Positions 44,020 to 53,500 of a DNA stretch of 64,000 nt are shown piece by piece; within the stretch, counting starts at the first letter, position 1; each line of letters begins with the position of its first letter. Location: positions 62,001-126,000 of the forward strand of contig NZ_WJIC01000015.1 in assembly GCF_009649815.1 (NCBI RefSeq). The letters run 5' to 3'. The position numbers were made by a program, and so were the translations under genes. This DNA comes from Nocardia sp. SYP-A9097 (lineage in GTDB: Bacteria > Actinomycetota > Actinomycetes > Mycobacteriales > Mycobacteriaceae). Under the pieces are notes generated by a model that was not told the DNA's origin, searched no databases, and was given only the letters and a program-made list of their open reading frames with translations.

Positions 44020-45126
44020 TCACACCCGTCGCATGACGCGGGCGGCGGTGTCGCGCAGCAGGATTCCGAGGCGACTGCCCGGGACGATGAACATTCCGGC
44101 GGCACGGGCCCCGTTCTGTTCGGGGTCGGACAGCACGCGCTGGCGCTCTTCGTAGCGGCGCAGGGCGGTGTCCGGTTCGCCCGGGGTACGGGCCAATTCC
44201 TCGGCGAGGGTGCGGGCGGCGGCAATGGCGAGGCTGGAGCCGTCGCCGAAGAGCGAAACGCTGGAGCCCGCGTCGCCGAGCAGGGTGATGCGGCCTTTCG
44301 ACCAGGTCGGCAGCCGCACCTTGCTGACGGAGTCGAAGTAGAGGTCGCCGGCGGCGCGGATCTGGTCGATGACATCGCCGAAGATGCCGGCCGGTCCGTC
44401 GAATGCTTCGAGCAGTAACCGCTTGTGCTGTTCCATGTCGCGGTAGTCGTAACCGGGGACGGCCGGACCGCGGAACATCAAGGCGGCGAGCGGCTTTCCA
44501 CCGGCCGGGTGCACGGAGATCGAGCGTCCGGGCGTGTTGTACATGACCACCTCGTGCGCCTCGCCGTACGCGCGCGCCACCGGCAGGGTGGCGACGTAGA
44601 TTCCCATGTGCCGCACGAACTCCCGCTCCGGACCGAAGGCCAGGCGGCGCACATTGGAGTGCAGTCCGTCCGCGCCGACCACATAGTCGAAGCGCTCGGG
44701 CGCGTGCTGTTCGAAGGTCACCGACACGCCCGCTCCGTCGGGCACCAGGCCGGTAATGCTTTCGCCCCAGCGGATTTCGGCCCGGGCATGTGCCGCGCCG
44801 AGCAGAATCTTCGCCAACTCGGCCCGCGCCAATTCGACCTCAGCCGAGCCGTCGGGCCCCTTGGTGGCGACCGAGACCCGCCGCCGCCCCGCCGCGTTCA
44901 CGAAGCTGAGCCGGTCGACATCGATTGCCACCTTACGCAATTCGGGCATCACACCCATCTGCTCCACCACTTCGGCCGCGAATCCGCGCACGTCGACGGG
45001 GTTGCCGCTGGATCGCTGCCCGGTGGCACGCTCCACCACCGTCACATCGAACCCACGCTCACTCAGCCAGTAGGCCAGGGTCGAACCGCCGACACCCGCG
45101 CCCGAAATCAGAACTCTCCCGCTCAT
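44020..45126 (-). CDS. FAD-dependent monooxygenase (PHBH class)
   Basis: A 368-residue aromatic-ring-hydroxylase-type flavoprotein. The N-terminal ADP-binding motif is ISGAGVGGSTLAYWLSERGFDVTVVER, the DG motif is YVVGADGLHSNVRRLAFG, and the FAD ribityl GD motif is ITLLGDAGSSVSLFGDGSSLAI. Members hydroxylate aromatic compounds or inactivate antibiotics (TetX-like), so the substrate is unresolved. The start MSGRVL at 45126 is preferred to the one three codons upstream. It is divergent from a TetR regulator and separated from it by a palindrome. Confidence 0.9.
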   Translation of the reverse strand: MSGRVLISGAGVGGSTLAYWLSERGFDVTVVERATGQRSSGNPVDVRGFAAEVVEQMGVMPELRKVAIDVDRLSFVNAAGRRRVSVATKGPDGSAEVELARAELAKILLGAAHARAEIRWGESITGLVPDGAGVSVTFEQHAPERFDYVVGADGLHSNVRRLAFGPEREFVRHMGIYVATLPVARAYGEAHEVVMYNTPGRSISVHPAGGKPLAALMFRGPAVPGYDYRDMEQHKRLLLEAFDGPAGIFGDVIDQIRAAGDLYFDSVSKVRLPTWSKGRITLLGDAGSSVSLFGDGSSLAIAAARTLAEELARTPGEPDTALRRYEERQRVLSDPEQNGARAAGMFIVPGSRLGILLRDTAARVMRRV

Positions 45127-45151
45127 GACAATCACCCCGATCGACCTAAGT

Positions 45152-45166
45152 GGACGAATTTCGTCC
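45152..45166. promoter_or_regulatory. TetR-type operator GGACGAA-T-TTCGTCC
   Basis: Perfect 7-1-7 inverted repeat between the divergent monooxygenase and TetR genes. A half-site copy TTTCGTCCACTTAT lies 38 bases further (45197-45210) and matches TTTCGTCCGTTTAT at 45159-45172. Probable binding sites of the adjacent TetR protein. Confidence 0.65.
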
Positions 45167-45215
45167 GTTTATTCGATGTTACGGTAAGCGGAAGCATTTC
45201 GTCCACTTATTGGAG

Positions 45216-45803
45216 GTGAGTTCGACGGCCGAACAACTACGCGCCGATGCGCGCAGCAACCGCGACCAGATCCTCAATGCCGCACTCGCGGTCTTCCGTG
45301 AACGCGGCACCGAGGTCCCCATGAAGGAGATCGCCGACCGCGCCGGAGTCGGCGTCGGCACCCTCTACCGCCGCTTCCCCGATCGCGACGCACTGCTGAC
45401 CGGCACAGCACGCGCCCACCTGCAACGGCTCGCGGACCTGGCGGCCACGGCGTGGCGCGAGGAGCACACCGCTTGGCGCGGAATATGCCGGTTTGTCCGC
45501 GAATGTGCCGAAATGCAGCTCGGCGCACAGTCTTCCGCCCTGGCACCCGCTTACCACCGGGCCATGCACGCCGACCCCGGCCTGGTCGAAGTCCGCGCCA
45601 CAGTCGTGGACCTGCTGGCCCGCATGACCGCTCAGGCCCAGGCCGATGGCGACCTGCGCCCGGATATCGGCCCCGAGGACATCGGCCTGCTGATGACCGT
45701 GCAGGTCTACACCCGAGAAGACGAGTCCTACCCCGACGCCGTCGACCGCATCATGCGAATCATGCTGGACGGCCTACGCCCCCAACCGGATTTGGCGCGG
45801 TAG
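45216..45803 (+). CDS. TetR family transcriptional regulator
   Basis: A 195-residue repressor with the N-terminal helix-turn-helix RDQILNAALAVFRERGTEVPMKEIADRAGVGVGTLYRRFPDRDALL and a TetR C-terminal ligand domain. The start is not certain: GTG at 45216 directly follows GGAG and TTG at 45210 is also in frame; translation could be leaderless. It faces the flavin monooxygenase gene and most likely represses it. Confidence 0.88.
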   Translation: MSSTAEQLRADARSNRDQILNAALAVFRERGTEVPMKEIADRAGVGVGTLYRRFPDRDALLTGTARAHLQRLADLAATAWREEHTAWRGICRFVRECAEMQLGAQSSALAPAYHRAMHADPGLVEVRATVVDLLARMTAQAQADGDLRPDIGPEDIGLLMTVQVYTREDESYPDAVDRIMRIMLDGLRPQPDLAR

Positions 45804-45875
45804 GTCTCCTGTCGGCCGCGGGGCACAGCGGAAAACCGCCCGGCCGAGTGGCCGGACGGCATACGGCGCCGGTGA

Positions 45876-46289
45876 TCAGCGCGAGGCGCAGAGCGTGTAG
45901 GTCTGCACGGCGGCCATGGCGGCGGTGAAGGCGGCGATGAACAGAATGCCCGCGATGCCCAGGGTGGTGGGCTCGAGCCAGCCGGCCTCGACGGCGATGA
46001 CACTGTCGACGGCCCAGACCGCGTTGAGTCCGGCGATGAATGCGGCTGGGCGGCGCGGGATTTCGCGGCGGGTGGCGACCACCAGGACGGCTGCGGCGTA
46101 GAGGATGAAGAAGGCTCCGACGCCGAGGAGCAGTTCGGTGGCGAGGCCGAGGGCGGTATCCAGGACTCCGGACAGGGCGGTGATCAGGATGCCGGAGGCG
46201 AGGGTGACGATGCCGTCAGCCGCATAGGCCAGGGGCAGCGGGGACATTCCGGCGATCAGGCGGGGGCTGGCGGCGGTGCTGGCGGTCAT
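45876..46289 (-). CDS. Four-span membrane protein, unknown function
   Basis: A 137-residue protein with four hydrophobic segments (PLAYAADGIVTLASGILITAL, LGLATELLLGVGAFFILYAAAVLVVA, AFIAGLNAVWAVDSVIAVEAGWL, LGIAGILFIAAFTAAMAAVQTY) and a basic loop RREIPRRP. This size and layout occur in many actinobacterial DoxX-like or hypothetical membrane proteins. I cannot name the family. Confidence 0.7.
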   Translation of the reverse strand: MTASTAASPRLIAGMSPLPLAYAADGIVTLASGILITALSGVLDTALGLATELLLGVGAFFILYAAAVLVVATRREIPRRPAAFIAGLNAVWAVDSVIAVEAGWLEPTTLGIAGILFIAAFTAAMAAVQTYTLCASR

Positions 46290-46410
46290 GGGATCGGATC
46301 CTTCCGTGAGGCTTTCGAAGACACCTCAACCGTCGCCGCCGGTGCACTGCCGACACCATCCCAAGAGCTGCCGAACACTGCCGATCGCAGGTCAGCGGTG
46401 GTGAATTGGT

Positions 46411-47796
46411 TCAGGAAGCCATGCTGTCGAGGCCGGCTCGCAAGTGCGCGGCGATGATTCGCGCTGCCGCGTTCTGCCAATTGTGGAGTGTGCGTTCGGG
46501 TACCTGATCCGCGAACCAGGACAGGGCGAGCCGTGAGACCGGGTCGAGGTCGGTGCGTTTGGTGCGGACGCTGTACGGGCGGATGCCGACGACGTAGTAG
46601 AAGTACACCGAGTTGTAGTGCCGCCACTCTTCGCTGGTGCCGAAATCCGCTCCGGTGCGGGGTTTCAGGTGGGCGATGCTCTCGGTCAGCAGTGCTTTGA
46701 GTTCGGTGGCACGGTCGAGCGGACCGGGCGGGGTATCGCGTCCTTCGAGCCGGGAGTCGATGGCGGGCAGGTCGATCAGCGGACTGGAGACCAGTTTGCC
46801 GAGGTCGGCGTAGTGACTCAGGGCGCGGCGCGTGAGCCGGGCGAATTCGGCCTCGCCGAGCTCGGCCAGTCCGGTCCCGATTCGCTTACGTGGCAATTCC
46901 TCCGCGGCGGTGCGCAGTTCACCGCGCGCCTGCTGCAACGGCGGTGCGAACGCGAACCGGTCGATACTCGCCTGTAGCGGGCCATTGAGCACCTGCATGG
47001 CGATGGCGGCCGCGATCGCCCCGAAGAGCAGGGCCACCAAGGCCGTTCGCTCCCCCGCCAGCACGATCGCCACGGCCGCCTGTCCGCCGAACACCGCCGC
47101 CGCCGCGGTCGAAATCAGCAGGGAGCGCACCATATCCGCGCGCAGCGCCTGGCCTTCCTCGAAGGCGTCCAGGACCGCGATACCCACGCCGAGCAGGACC
47201 AGGTCCACCGCGATCGCCGAGAGCATGGCGGTGCGCGGCAGTACGGTCAGCCCCAGCAGGATCAAGGCCGCGCTGAGTCCGAACATGAGTGCGCCGACGG
47301 TGAGCAGCCCGGCAACGGGCCGCCGTCCGTCCTCGGCCCAATCCCATTGCTGCCCGAGTACAGCCAGCATTCCGGCCATGAGCGCAAGCAGCGCCACCGT
47401 CCCGAACGCGTAACCGGCGGGCAGGAATCCGGCCGCCGCGGGCATGGCGAGCATGGCGCTCACCGGCACCAATCCCAACCGCCACAACCGATCCGCATGC
47501 CCGGCCCACCGCTCGGTGAGTAGCAGCACGAACACTCCACTCCACGCCACCGCGGGCAGGCACACCAGCACGATCCGTATGCCGCCGAACCATGCGTCCC
47601 CCGTGGCCAGCTGATCCGCCACCACCGCGACCGCATACGCGATCAACCCGGCGGCCGCCCGGCGCAGCACCGCCTTGCGTGCATCCCGCGCGAGCAGATA
47701 CCAACCCAGCCACCACGCGACACCGAACGCCACCGCCGATACCCACACCACGAAGGGGAGCCTACTGTCGCGCGGTCGACGATTGTGCGCGTACAT
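46411..47796 (-). CDS. Membrane protein with soluble C-terminal domain
   Basis: A 461-residue protein, unrecognised. About eight hydrophobic segments lie between residues 12 and 290 and resemble the N-terminal part of actinobacterial sensor-type membrane proteins. The C-terminal 170 residues are soluble and helical with a WRHYNSVYFYYVVGIRPYSV stretch and a WFADQVPERTLHNWQNAAARIIAAHL end. No histidine kinase motif (H-box, N-box) is visible. Start at MYAHNRRPRDSRLPF chosen over the Pro/Ala-rich upstream frame. It lies just downstream of the TetR gene at 47816. Confidence 0.7.
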   Translation of the reverse strand: MYAHNRRPRDSRLPFVVWVSAVAFGVAWWLGWYLLARDARKAVLRRAAAGLIAYAVAVVADQLATGDAWFGGIRIVLVCLPAVAWSGVFVLLLTERWAGHADRLWRLGLVPVSAMLAMPAAAGFLPAGYAFGTVALLALMAGMLAVLGQQWDWAEDGRRPVAGLLTVGALMFGLSAALILLGLTVLPRTAMLSAIAVDLVLLGVGIAVLDAFEEGQALRADMVRSLLISTAAAAVFGGQAAVAIVLAGERTALVALLFGAIAAAIAMQVLNGPLQASIDRFAFAPPLQQARGELRTAAEELPRKRIGTGLAELGEAEFARLTRRALSHYADLGKLVSSPLIDLPAIDSRLEGRDTPPGPLDRATELKALLTESIAHLKPRTGADFGTSEEWRHYNSVYFYYVVGIRPYSVRTKRTDLDPVSRLALSWFADQVPERTLHNWQNAAARIIAAHLRAGLDSMAS

Positions 47797-47815
47797 CGTT
47801 CGGGACCGGTAAATC

Positions 47816-48733
47816 TCAGACTGTGAGGGCGTGGCGGCGGCGGTGGGCCTTCTGCCGGCACGCGGGTGAGCAGTAGTGGGCGGGGCGGCCGGTGCCGGTG
47901 TGGTGGACGGGGGTGGCACAGACCGGGCAGGGGTGGGCGGGGGTTTCGTTACCGGGGGTGGTTTCGTTATGCGGGGTGGCGGACTTTTCGGGTTTCGTTA
48001 CGGCGGGGCGGGACGGGGCGGGGCGGAGGGCGTCGAGGACGAGGCCGGCCGGGCGGGCCAGGCCGGGGGTGGTGGAAATGCGCTGGATGGCAACGCATCC
48101 GGTGTAGATGGCGAGGACGTCGGGGAGGGTGAGGTCGGCGCGGAGGGTGCCTTGGCGCTGGGCCGCGGTGATCAGGTGCTGGAGTGCCCGGTGGAAGCGC
48201 AGGCCCGCTTCGCGCAGCATGTCGCGTGGCCAGCCGTCGTTCTCGAAGACATTGCAGAGGGACTCGTTACCGCTGGTCGAGGTGATGACCTCGGCGCAGA
48301 AGGCGAAGAAGGCGAGTCCGGCATCGGGTGCGTCGCGGTAGCCGACGGCCAGGGCGGTGAGGCGGTCGATGCGTTGTTGCAGAACCGCTTCCAGCAGATC
48401 GGTTTTCGAGGGAAAATGCCGGTGCACGGTGCCCGCGCCGACTCCGGCGCGCCGGGCGATCTCGGCCAGCGATACCGAGGTGCCCTCCTCGACGAAGGCC
48501 CGCTGCGCCGCCGCCAGGACCAGGGCACGGTTCCGGCGTGCGTCGGCGCGGGCGTTCGGCGCGGCCGGGCCGCCGACCTCCAGGCCGCCAACCACCGGGC
48601 CGCCGACCATCGGGCGGTCCCGCCGGGCGGGGTTCGCGCCCGGCCCGGGCGCACTGCCGGGGGCTTGGTGCACTGCGGGGTCGGAATGCGCTGTGCCGGT
48701 GGAGGTTCGGCGGGTCTGCGGCGGGGCGGTCAT
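47816..48733 (-). CDS. TetR family regulator with C-terminal zinc-ribbon-like tail
   Basis: A 305-residue regulator. A Pro/Gly-rich N-terminus (about 60 residues) precedes the TetR helix-turn-helix (ALVLAAAQRAFVEEGTSVSLAEIARRAGVGAGTVHRHFPSKTDLLEAVL) and ligand domain. After a Thr/Pro/Asn-rich linker, the last 40 residues form a C-x2-C-x15-C-x3-C motif (CPVCATP to HYCSPACRQKAHRRR), which looks like a small zinc finger and is unusual in this family. A start at 48610 is possible. Divergent from the NmrA-type gene with a perfect palindrome between them. Confidence 0.85.
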   Translation of the reverse strand: MTAPPQTRRTSTGTAHSDPAVHQAPGSAPGPGANPARRDRPMVGGPVVGGLEVGGPAAPNARADARRNRALVLAAAQRAFVEEGTSVSLAEIARRAGVGAGTVHRHFPSKTDLLEAVLQQRIDRLTALAVGYRDAPDAGLAFFAFCAEVITSTSGNESLCNVFENDGWPRDMLREAGLRFHRALQHLITAAQRQGTLRADLTLPDVLAIYTGCVAIQRISTTPGLARPAGLVLDALRPAPSRPAVTKPEKSATPHNETTPGNETPAHPCPVCATPVHHTGTGRPAHYCSPACRQKAHRRRHALTV

Positions 48734-48791
48734 TTCGTTACGCGGTCCTTCTCGGGCGCTGGCGAACTGTGGATGCCTGCTCGTAGCGTCG

Positions 48792-48817
48792 GTATTCGGG
48801 TCGTCCGACCCGAATAC
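48792..48817. promoter_or_regulatory. Perfect 26-base operator palindrome
   Basis: Arms GTATTCGGGTCG and CGACCCGAATAC around TC, located 21 bases before the NmrA-type gene start and 58 bases before the TetR gene start. It is the best candidate for the binding site of the adjacent TetR protein. Confidence 0.75.
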
Positions 48818-48838
48818 TACCGAAGGAACAGGGTGAAC

Positions 48839-49735
48839 ATGTCTGCTCGGAACGACCTTGTCTTGGTTACCGCCGCGACCGGGAAGCAGGGTGGTGCGAC
48901 AGCGCGCCGGCTACTGGCCGCGGGGCGGCCGGTGCGTGCACTGGTGCGGGATCCGGAATCGGCTGCGGCGCAGCAGCTTGCGGCGGCCGGCGCGGAATTG
49001 GCGGTCGGCGATTTCGATGCGCCGGACACGGTCGCGGTCGCATTGCGCGGTGTGAGTGCGGTTCTCATCGTTCCGCCCGCGGCCTTCGGGCCGGACGGGT
49101 GGGATGTGGACCTGGAAGCCCGGCGCGGGGAGAATCTGGTCGCGGCGGCGCGGGACGCCGGGGTCGATCAGCTCGTCTTCACCGGGATCGCCTCGTTCGA
49201 ACTCGAATCACAGTGGGGCGCATACGGTAAGCGCCGTATCGAGGAGGCGGTGCGGGCGAGCGGTCTGCGCTGGACCATCCTGCGCCCGGTCCGTTTCATG
49301 GAGAACTATCTGGCGCAAGGGTTCCCGGTGGATGGCATCAAAGATGGTGTGCACCACCATCTCTTCCCTGCCGACCTTCCGGTGCAGATGATCGCCGTGG
49401 ACGATGTGGCGGCCTTCGCCGAACTCGCCTTCACCGATCCCGACCATTTTCATGGTCGGATTCTCGAGTTGGCCGGGGACGAACGCACCATGGTGGCAGC
49501 GGCAGCGGTGATCAGCGAGATCACCGGGCATACCGTCACTTACGAGGAACTATCGGAGGACTTCGCCGCCGGGATGGGCGACGAGGTCCTCAAGGTCTTC
49601 CAAATGTCGCGTGCAGGACAGGGGTGGCATGCGGACCTCCCCGCCCTTCGCGAAATCCTGCCGGCGCTACGGACTTTCGAGACTTGGCTCACCGAAACCG
49701 GTGCGGCCCAGCTGAAACCGCTACTGGCCGGCTAG
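48839..49735 (+). CDS. NmrA-like NAD(P)-dependent reductase
   Basis: A 298-residue NmrA-type oxidoreductase. The nucleotide-binding motif is VLVTAATGKQGGATARRLLAAGRPVRALVRDPE, followed by FTGIASFE and RPVRFMENYL. It resembles the protein at 7380 in its first 60 residues. It is divergent from the TetR/zinc-finger gene, which is likely to repress it through the palindrome in between. Substrate unknown; quinones or related electrophiles are common for this class. Confidence 0.87.
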   Translation: MSARNDLVLVTAATGKQGGATARRLLAAGRPVRALVRDPESAAAQQLAAAGAELAVGDFDAPDTVAVALRGVSAVLIVPPAAFGPDGWDVDLEARRGENLVAAARDAGVDQLVFTGIASFELESQWGAYGKRRIEEAVRASGLRWTILRPVRFMENYLAQGFPVDGIKDGVHHHLFPADLPVQMIAVDDVAAFAELAFTDPDHFHGRILELAGDERTMVAAAAVISEITGHTVTYEELSEDFAAGMGDEVLKVFQMSRAGQGWHADLPALREILPALRTFETWLTETGAAQLKPLLAG

Positions 49736-49738
49736 CGA

Positions 49739-50413
49739 TCAGGAAAGCTTGCCGTCGTAGTCGGGCAGCTTGAAGGTGGCCTGGGCGTGCCCGCCGTCGA
49801 GATCGAAGTGGTTGTTGCCGATATTGGCGACGATGGTGTAGCCCTGGCTCTCGATATCGACGCGGCTGGCGGTCTTGTACGCGGTCAGACCGGTATTGCC
49901 CGCCGAGATGGTGGTGAGCGGGCTACCGTACAGCTTGTCCACGGTGTATCCGACCGAGGTCAGGTTCACCTGGGTGTAGGCGTTCAGCAGCGAGGGCCGT
50001 CCGGTCACGAAAATGATTGCGGCGCCGTGCTGTTTGGCCCACTGCGTCAGGTGCAGCACCGGCTGGATGGCGGGGATGACGATGCCCGGGTTGTACTGGG
50101 CTTCCAGGCTGGAGTTGTCGATATCCAGCACGATGGCGGGCTTGGTGGCTCCGGGGAGCGCAGTGGTGAGGTAGGTCTGTGCCTGGTTGACGACGGTGGT
50201 GACATCGGCGATCCATTGGCTGTAGGGCGGCAGGCCACCTCCGCCGGACAGCGAGGAGGAGCCCGAACCACCGGAGCCGGTGCCTCCGGAGAGTGAGGAG
50301 GATCCGGTCCCACCGGACAGCGACGAGGAGCCGCTGTCGGCGAGCGCCGAAGGTAGTGGGGCAATGAGGGATACGGCGATTCCGGCGGTAATGAAAGCAA
50401 GTGAACGTCTCAT
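49739..50413 (-). CDS. Secreted HAD superfamily acid phosphatase-like protein
   Basis: A 224-residue exported protein: Sec signal peptide (MRRSLAFITAGIAVSLIAPLPSALA-D), a linker of three GSSSLSGG repeats, and a class B/acid phosphatase-type HAD domain. HAD motif I is IVLDIDNSSLEAQYNP (DxD kept; family usually DIDET) and motif II IIFVTGRPSL. The C-terminal third (VANIGNNHFDLDGGHAQATFKLPD) carries the third motif Asp. The substitution after the DxD is worth noting. Phosphate scavenging outside the cell is likely but not shown. Confidence 0.85.
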   Translation of the reverse strand: MRRSLAFITAGIAVSLIAPLPSALADSGSSSLSGGTGSSSLSGGTGSGGSGSSSLSGGGGLPPYSQWIADVTTVVNQAQTYLTTALPGATKPAIVLDIDNSSLEAQYNPGIVIPAIQPVLHLTQWAKQHGAAIIFVTGRPSLLNAYTQVNLTSVGYTVDKLYGSPLTTISAGNTGLTAYKTASRVDIESQGYTIVANIGNNHFDLDGGHAQATFKLPDYDGKLS

Positions 50414-50520
50414 GGTTACCGGACGGTATTCGCCCCGCGAGTTGGACGTATGACTGTTTCAGATAGTCGTTCTATTGTTAATTTCACTCCCACTCACCGG
50501 GATACGCCGCGCGCAACCGC

Positions 50521-53500
50521 CTAGGCGTTTGCTCCCACCAGGTTCTCCCCGCGCAAGCGCTGCGAAATCACCTGCGTAATACCGTCACCGCGCATGCTGA
50601 CGCCATAGAGCGCATCGGCGATCTCCATGGTCGGCTTTTGGTGAGTGATCACAATGAGCTGGCTCTTCTCCCGCAATTGTTCGAAGAGGCCGATGAGGCG
50701 GCGCAGGTTGGTGTCGTCCAGCGCGGCCTCGACCTCGTCCATGACATAGAACGGGGAGGGCCGGGCACGGAAGATGGCCACCAGCAACGCGACCGCGGTC
50801 AGCGACTTCTCGCCACCGGACAGCAGCGACAACCGCTTGACCTTCTTACCGGGTGGCCGCGCCTCGACCTCGACACCGGTGGTGAGCATATTGCCGGGGT
50901 CGGTGAGCAGCAGTCGCCCTTCACCGCCGGGAAAGAGTTTGCCGAACACACCGACGAATTCGCGTTCGACATCCTCCCAGGCTTCGGTGAAGACCTGCAG
51001 GATGCGGGCGTCGACCTCGGCGACCACGTCCAGGAGGTCCTGGCGGGCCTTCTTGACGTCCTCGAGCTGGGTGGCGAGGAAGGTGTAGCGCTCCTCGAGG
51101 GCCGCGAACTCTTCCAGCGCAAGGGGATTCACCTTGCCGAGGGTGGTGAGGTCCCGCTCCGCCCGCTTGGCGCGCCGTTCCTGGGTGGGCCGGTCGTACG
51201 GCATGGGCCGCGGTTCGGTGACCTGGTCGCCGCGCTCCTTGGCCTGCTCGTATTCGATCATCTCCAAGGCCGTGGGCGGCATGGGATTGTCGGGACCGTA
51301 TTCGCTGATGAGGTCTTCCAGCGCCACCCCGAACTGTTCGGAAATGGTGGTCTCGAGCTGTTCGATACGCAGCGCGGCCTGGGCGCGGGCCACCTCGTCG
51401 CGGTGTACGGCATCGGTGAGCTGGGACAAAGCGGTGGTGAGGGCGCGGGCGCGCTCCTTGGTCTGATCCACCTGCGCGGCGCATTCGGTGCGGCGGCGCA
51501 CCAACTCGTCGCGCCGCAGGCCCGCCGCCGTGACGACCTTCTCTAATTCGGCGGCGACCTTCTCCGCCGATTCGGCGACCACCGCGGCGACGGCGGCAGC
51601 CTGCCGGCGGGCCGCGTGCTGGCGTTCGGCGCGCGCCCGGTTCTCGCGTTCGGCGCGGGCGGCCCGGCGCAGTGAATCCGCTTTGCCGCGTACCGATTCC
51701 GCGCGTTCCTCGGCGGTGCGCACGGTCAGGCGCGCCTCCACCTCCATGGTGCGGGCCTCGGCGAGCGCGGCGGCGGCTTCCTCACGGGCATAGCCGGCGG
51801 TCTCGGTGCCGGCGGAGTCCGAATCCAGATCGGAGCCTTCACCCTCCACGTGCCGCAGCCGATCCTCGAGTTCGGCGAGTTTGCTGAGGGTCTCCTCGCG
51901 CCCGGTCTCGGTCTCGGCGCGCTGGGCGAGCAGGCGTTCGCATTCACGCTGGGCATTGCGGGCGGTTTGTCCGAGCCTGCCGAGCCGGTCGTAGATGGCG
52001 ACCAGTGCCTGATCGGATTCGTGCAGGGCGAGCAGGGCGTGGTCGACGGCTTCCTTGCGGTCGGTCTGCTCGGCGAGCGCACCCGAGAGCGCGGCCTCGA
52101 GCTCCTCGGCCTGACGCTGCCAGGATTCGAGTTCGCCCTTGGCGGAGTCGATATCGGCCTGCACCTCGAGCTGCGAGGGTGCGCGATCGGAGCCGCCGAG
52201 CACCCAGCCCGCACCGGTGAGATCGCCTTCGCGGGTGACCACGCGCAGTTCGGGGCGCACGGCGACGACCTGTGCGGCGGCGGCGAGATCCTCGGCCACG
52301 GCAATGCCGGTGGTGAGCGCGGCAATGGCCCCGCGCATGTGCTCGGGGCAGTCCACCACGTCGGACAGCCAGCGCGCCGCACCGGGAAGTTCCCCACCGA
52401 TACGCGAATCAGCCTGTGCCGCATTGGCATACACCAGTGCGACGCGCCCGCCGTCGGCCACCTTGAGCGCGCGGACGGCGGCGTGCGCGGAGGGTCCGGT
52501 ATCGGCGGCGACCGCATCGGCGAGCGGTCCGAGCGCGGCGGCCACCGCGGCCTCGAAGCCACCGTGTACCCGAAGCAATCCCGACAGCGGCCCGAGCAGT
52601 CCGTCGGCGCGATGCTCCAGCAACCAGGCAGCGCCATCGCGACGGGCCAGGCCCATGGTGAGTGCCTCGATGCGCGCGGTCAGCGACGCGACGCGTTTTC
52701 CGGCCTCGCGGTCCTTCTCCCGCAATTCGGTCACTCGTTGATCGGCGAGCTGTAATGCCTCGGCGGCGTGTTCGTACTGGGCGTCCAGTCCGGACTCGCC
52801 GGAATCGAGTTCGCTCAATTCCTCCTGTACGGACTCGAATTCGGCGTCCGCGGCCGAGCCACGGTGCCGGGCCTCGGCAATGGAGGCGGAGATGCGATTG
52901 ATCTCGCCGTCCACCGATTGCGCCCGCGAGCGCAGCGTGTCGACCTGTCCGGAGAGCCGGGCCAGCCCCTCGCGCCGATCGGCGATGGCGCGGACGGCGG
53001 CCAGATGTGCCTGTTCGGCGGCTTTGGCGGCCTGTTCGCGCTCGTGCAGCAGATCGCGCGCCGATTCGAGTGTCTCGGTGGCCATTTCGACGGCCGCGAC
53101 GAGTTCGGCCTCCTCGGCCTCCACCCGATCGGCTTCGCGTTCGAGCTGATCCGGGTCACGGCCCTCGCCGGTGGGTTGCTCGATGGTCAGATTGCGCGCC
53201 CGATCCCGGGCAATACGGATAGTGGCATTGACGCGTTCGGTCAAAGCGGACAGCTGGAACCAGGTCTGTGCCGCCGCCTCCGCGCCCGGGGTGAGCCGGG
53301 ACAGTTCGAATTCCTGCTGGGCCAGTGCCGCGTTCGCCGCATCCAGTTCGGCGTGCACGTTGACCTGTTGTTCGCGCGCGTACGACTCTTTACTCTGCTG
53401 GCTCTCCAGCTCATTGCGCCTGGTCACCAGGTCGTCGGCGGCCAAGCGCAGGCGCGCGTCCCGCAATTCGGACTGCACGGTCGCCGCGCGCCGGGCCACC

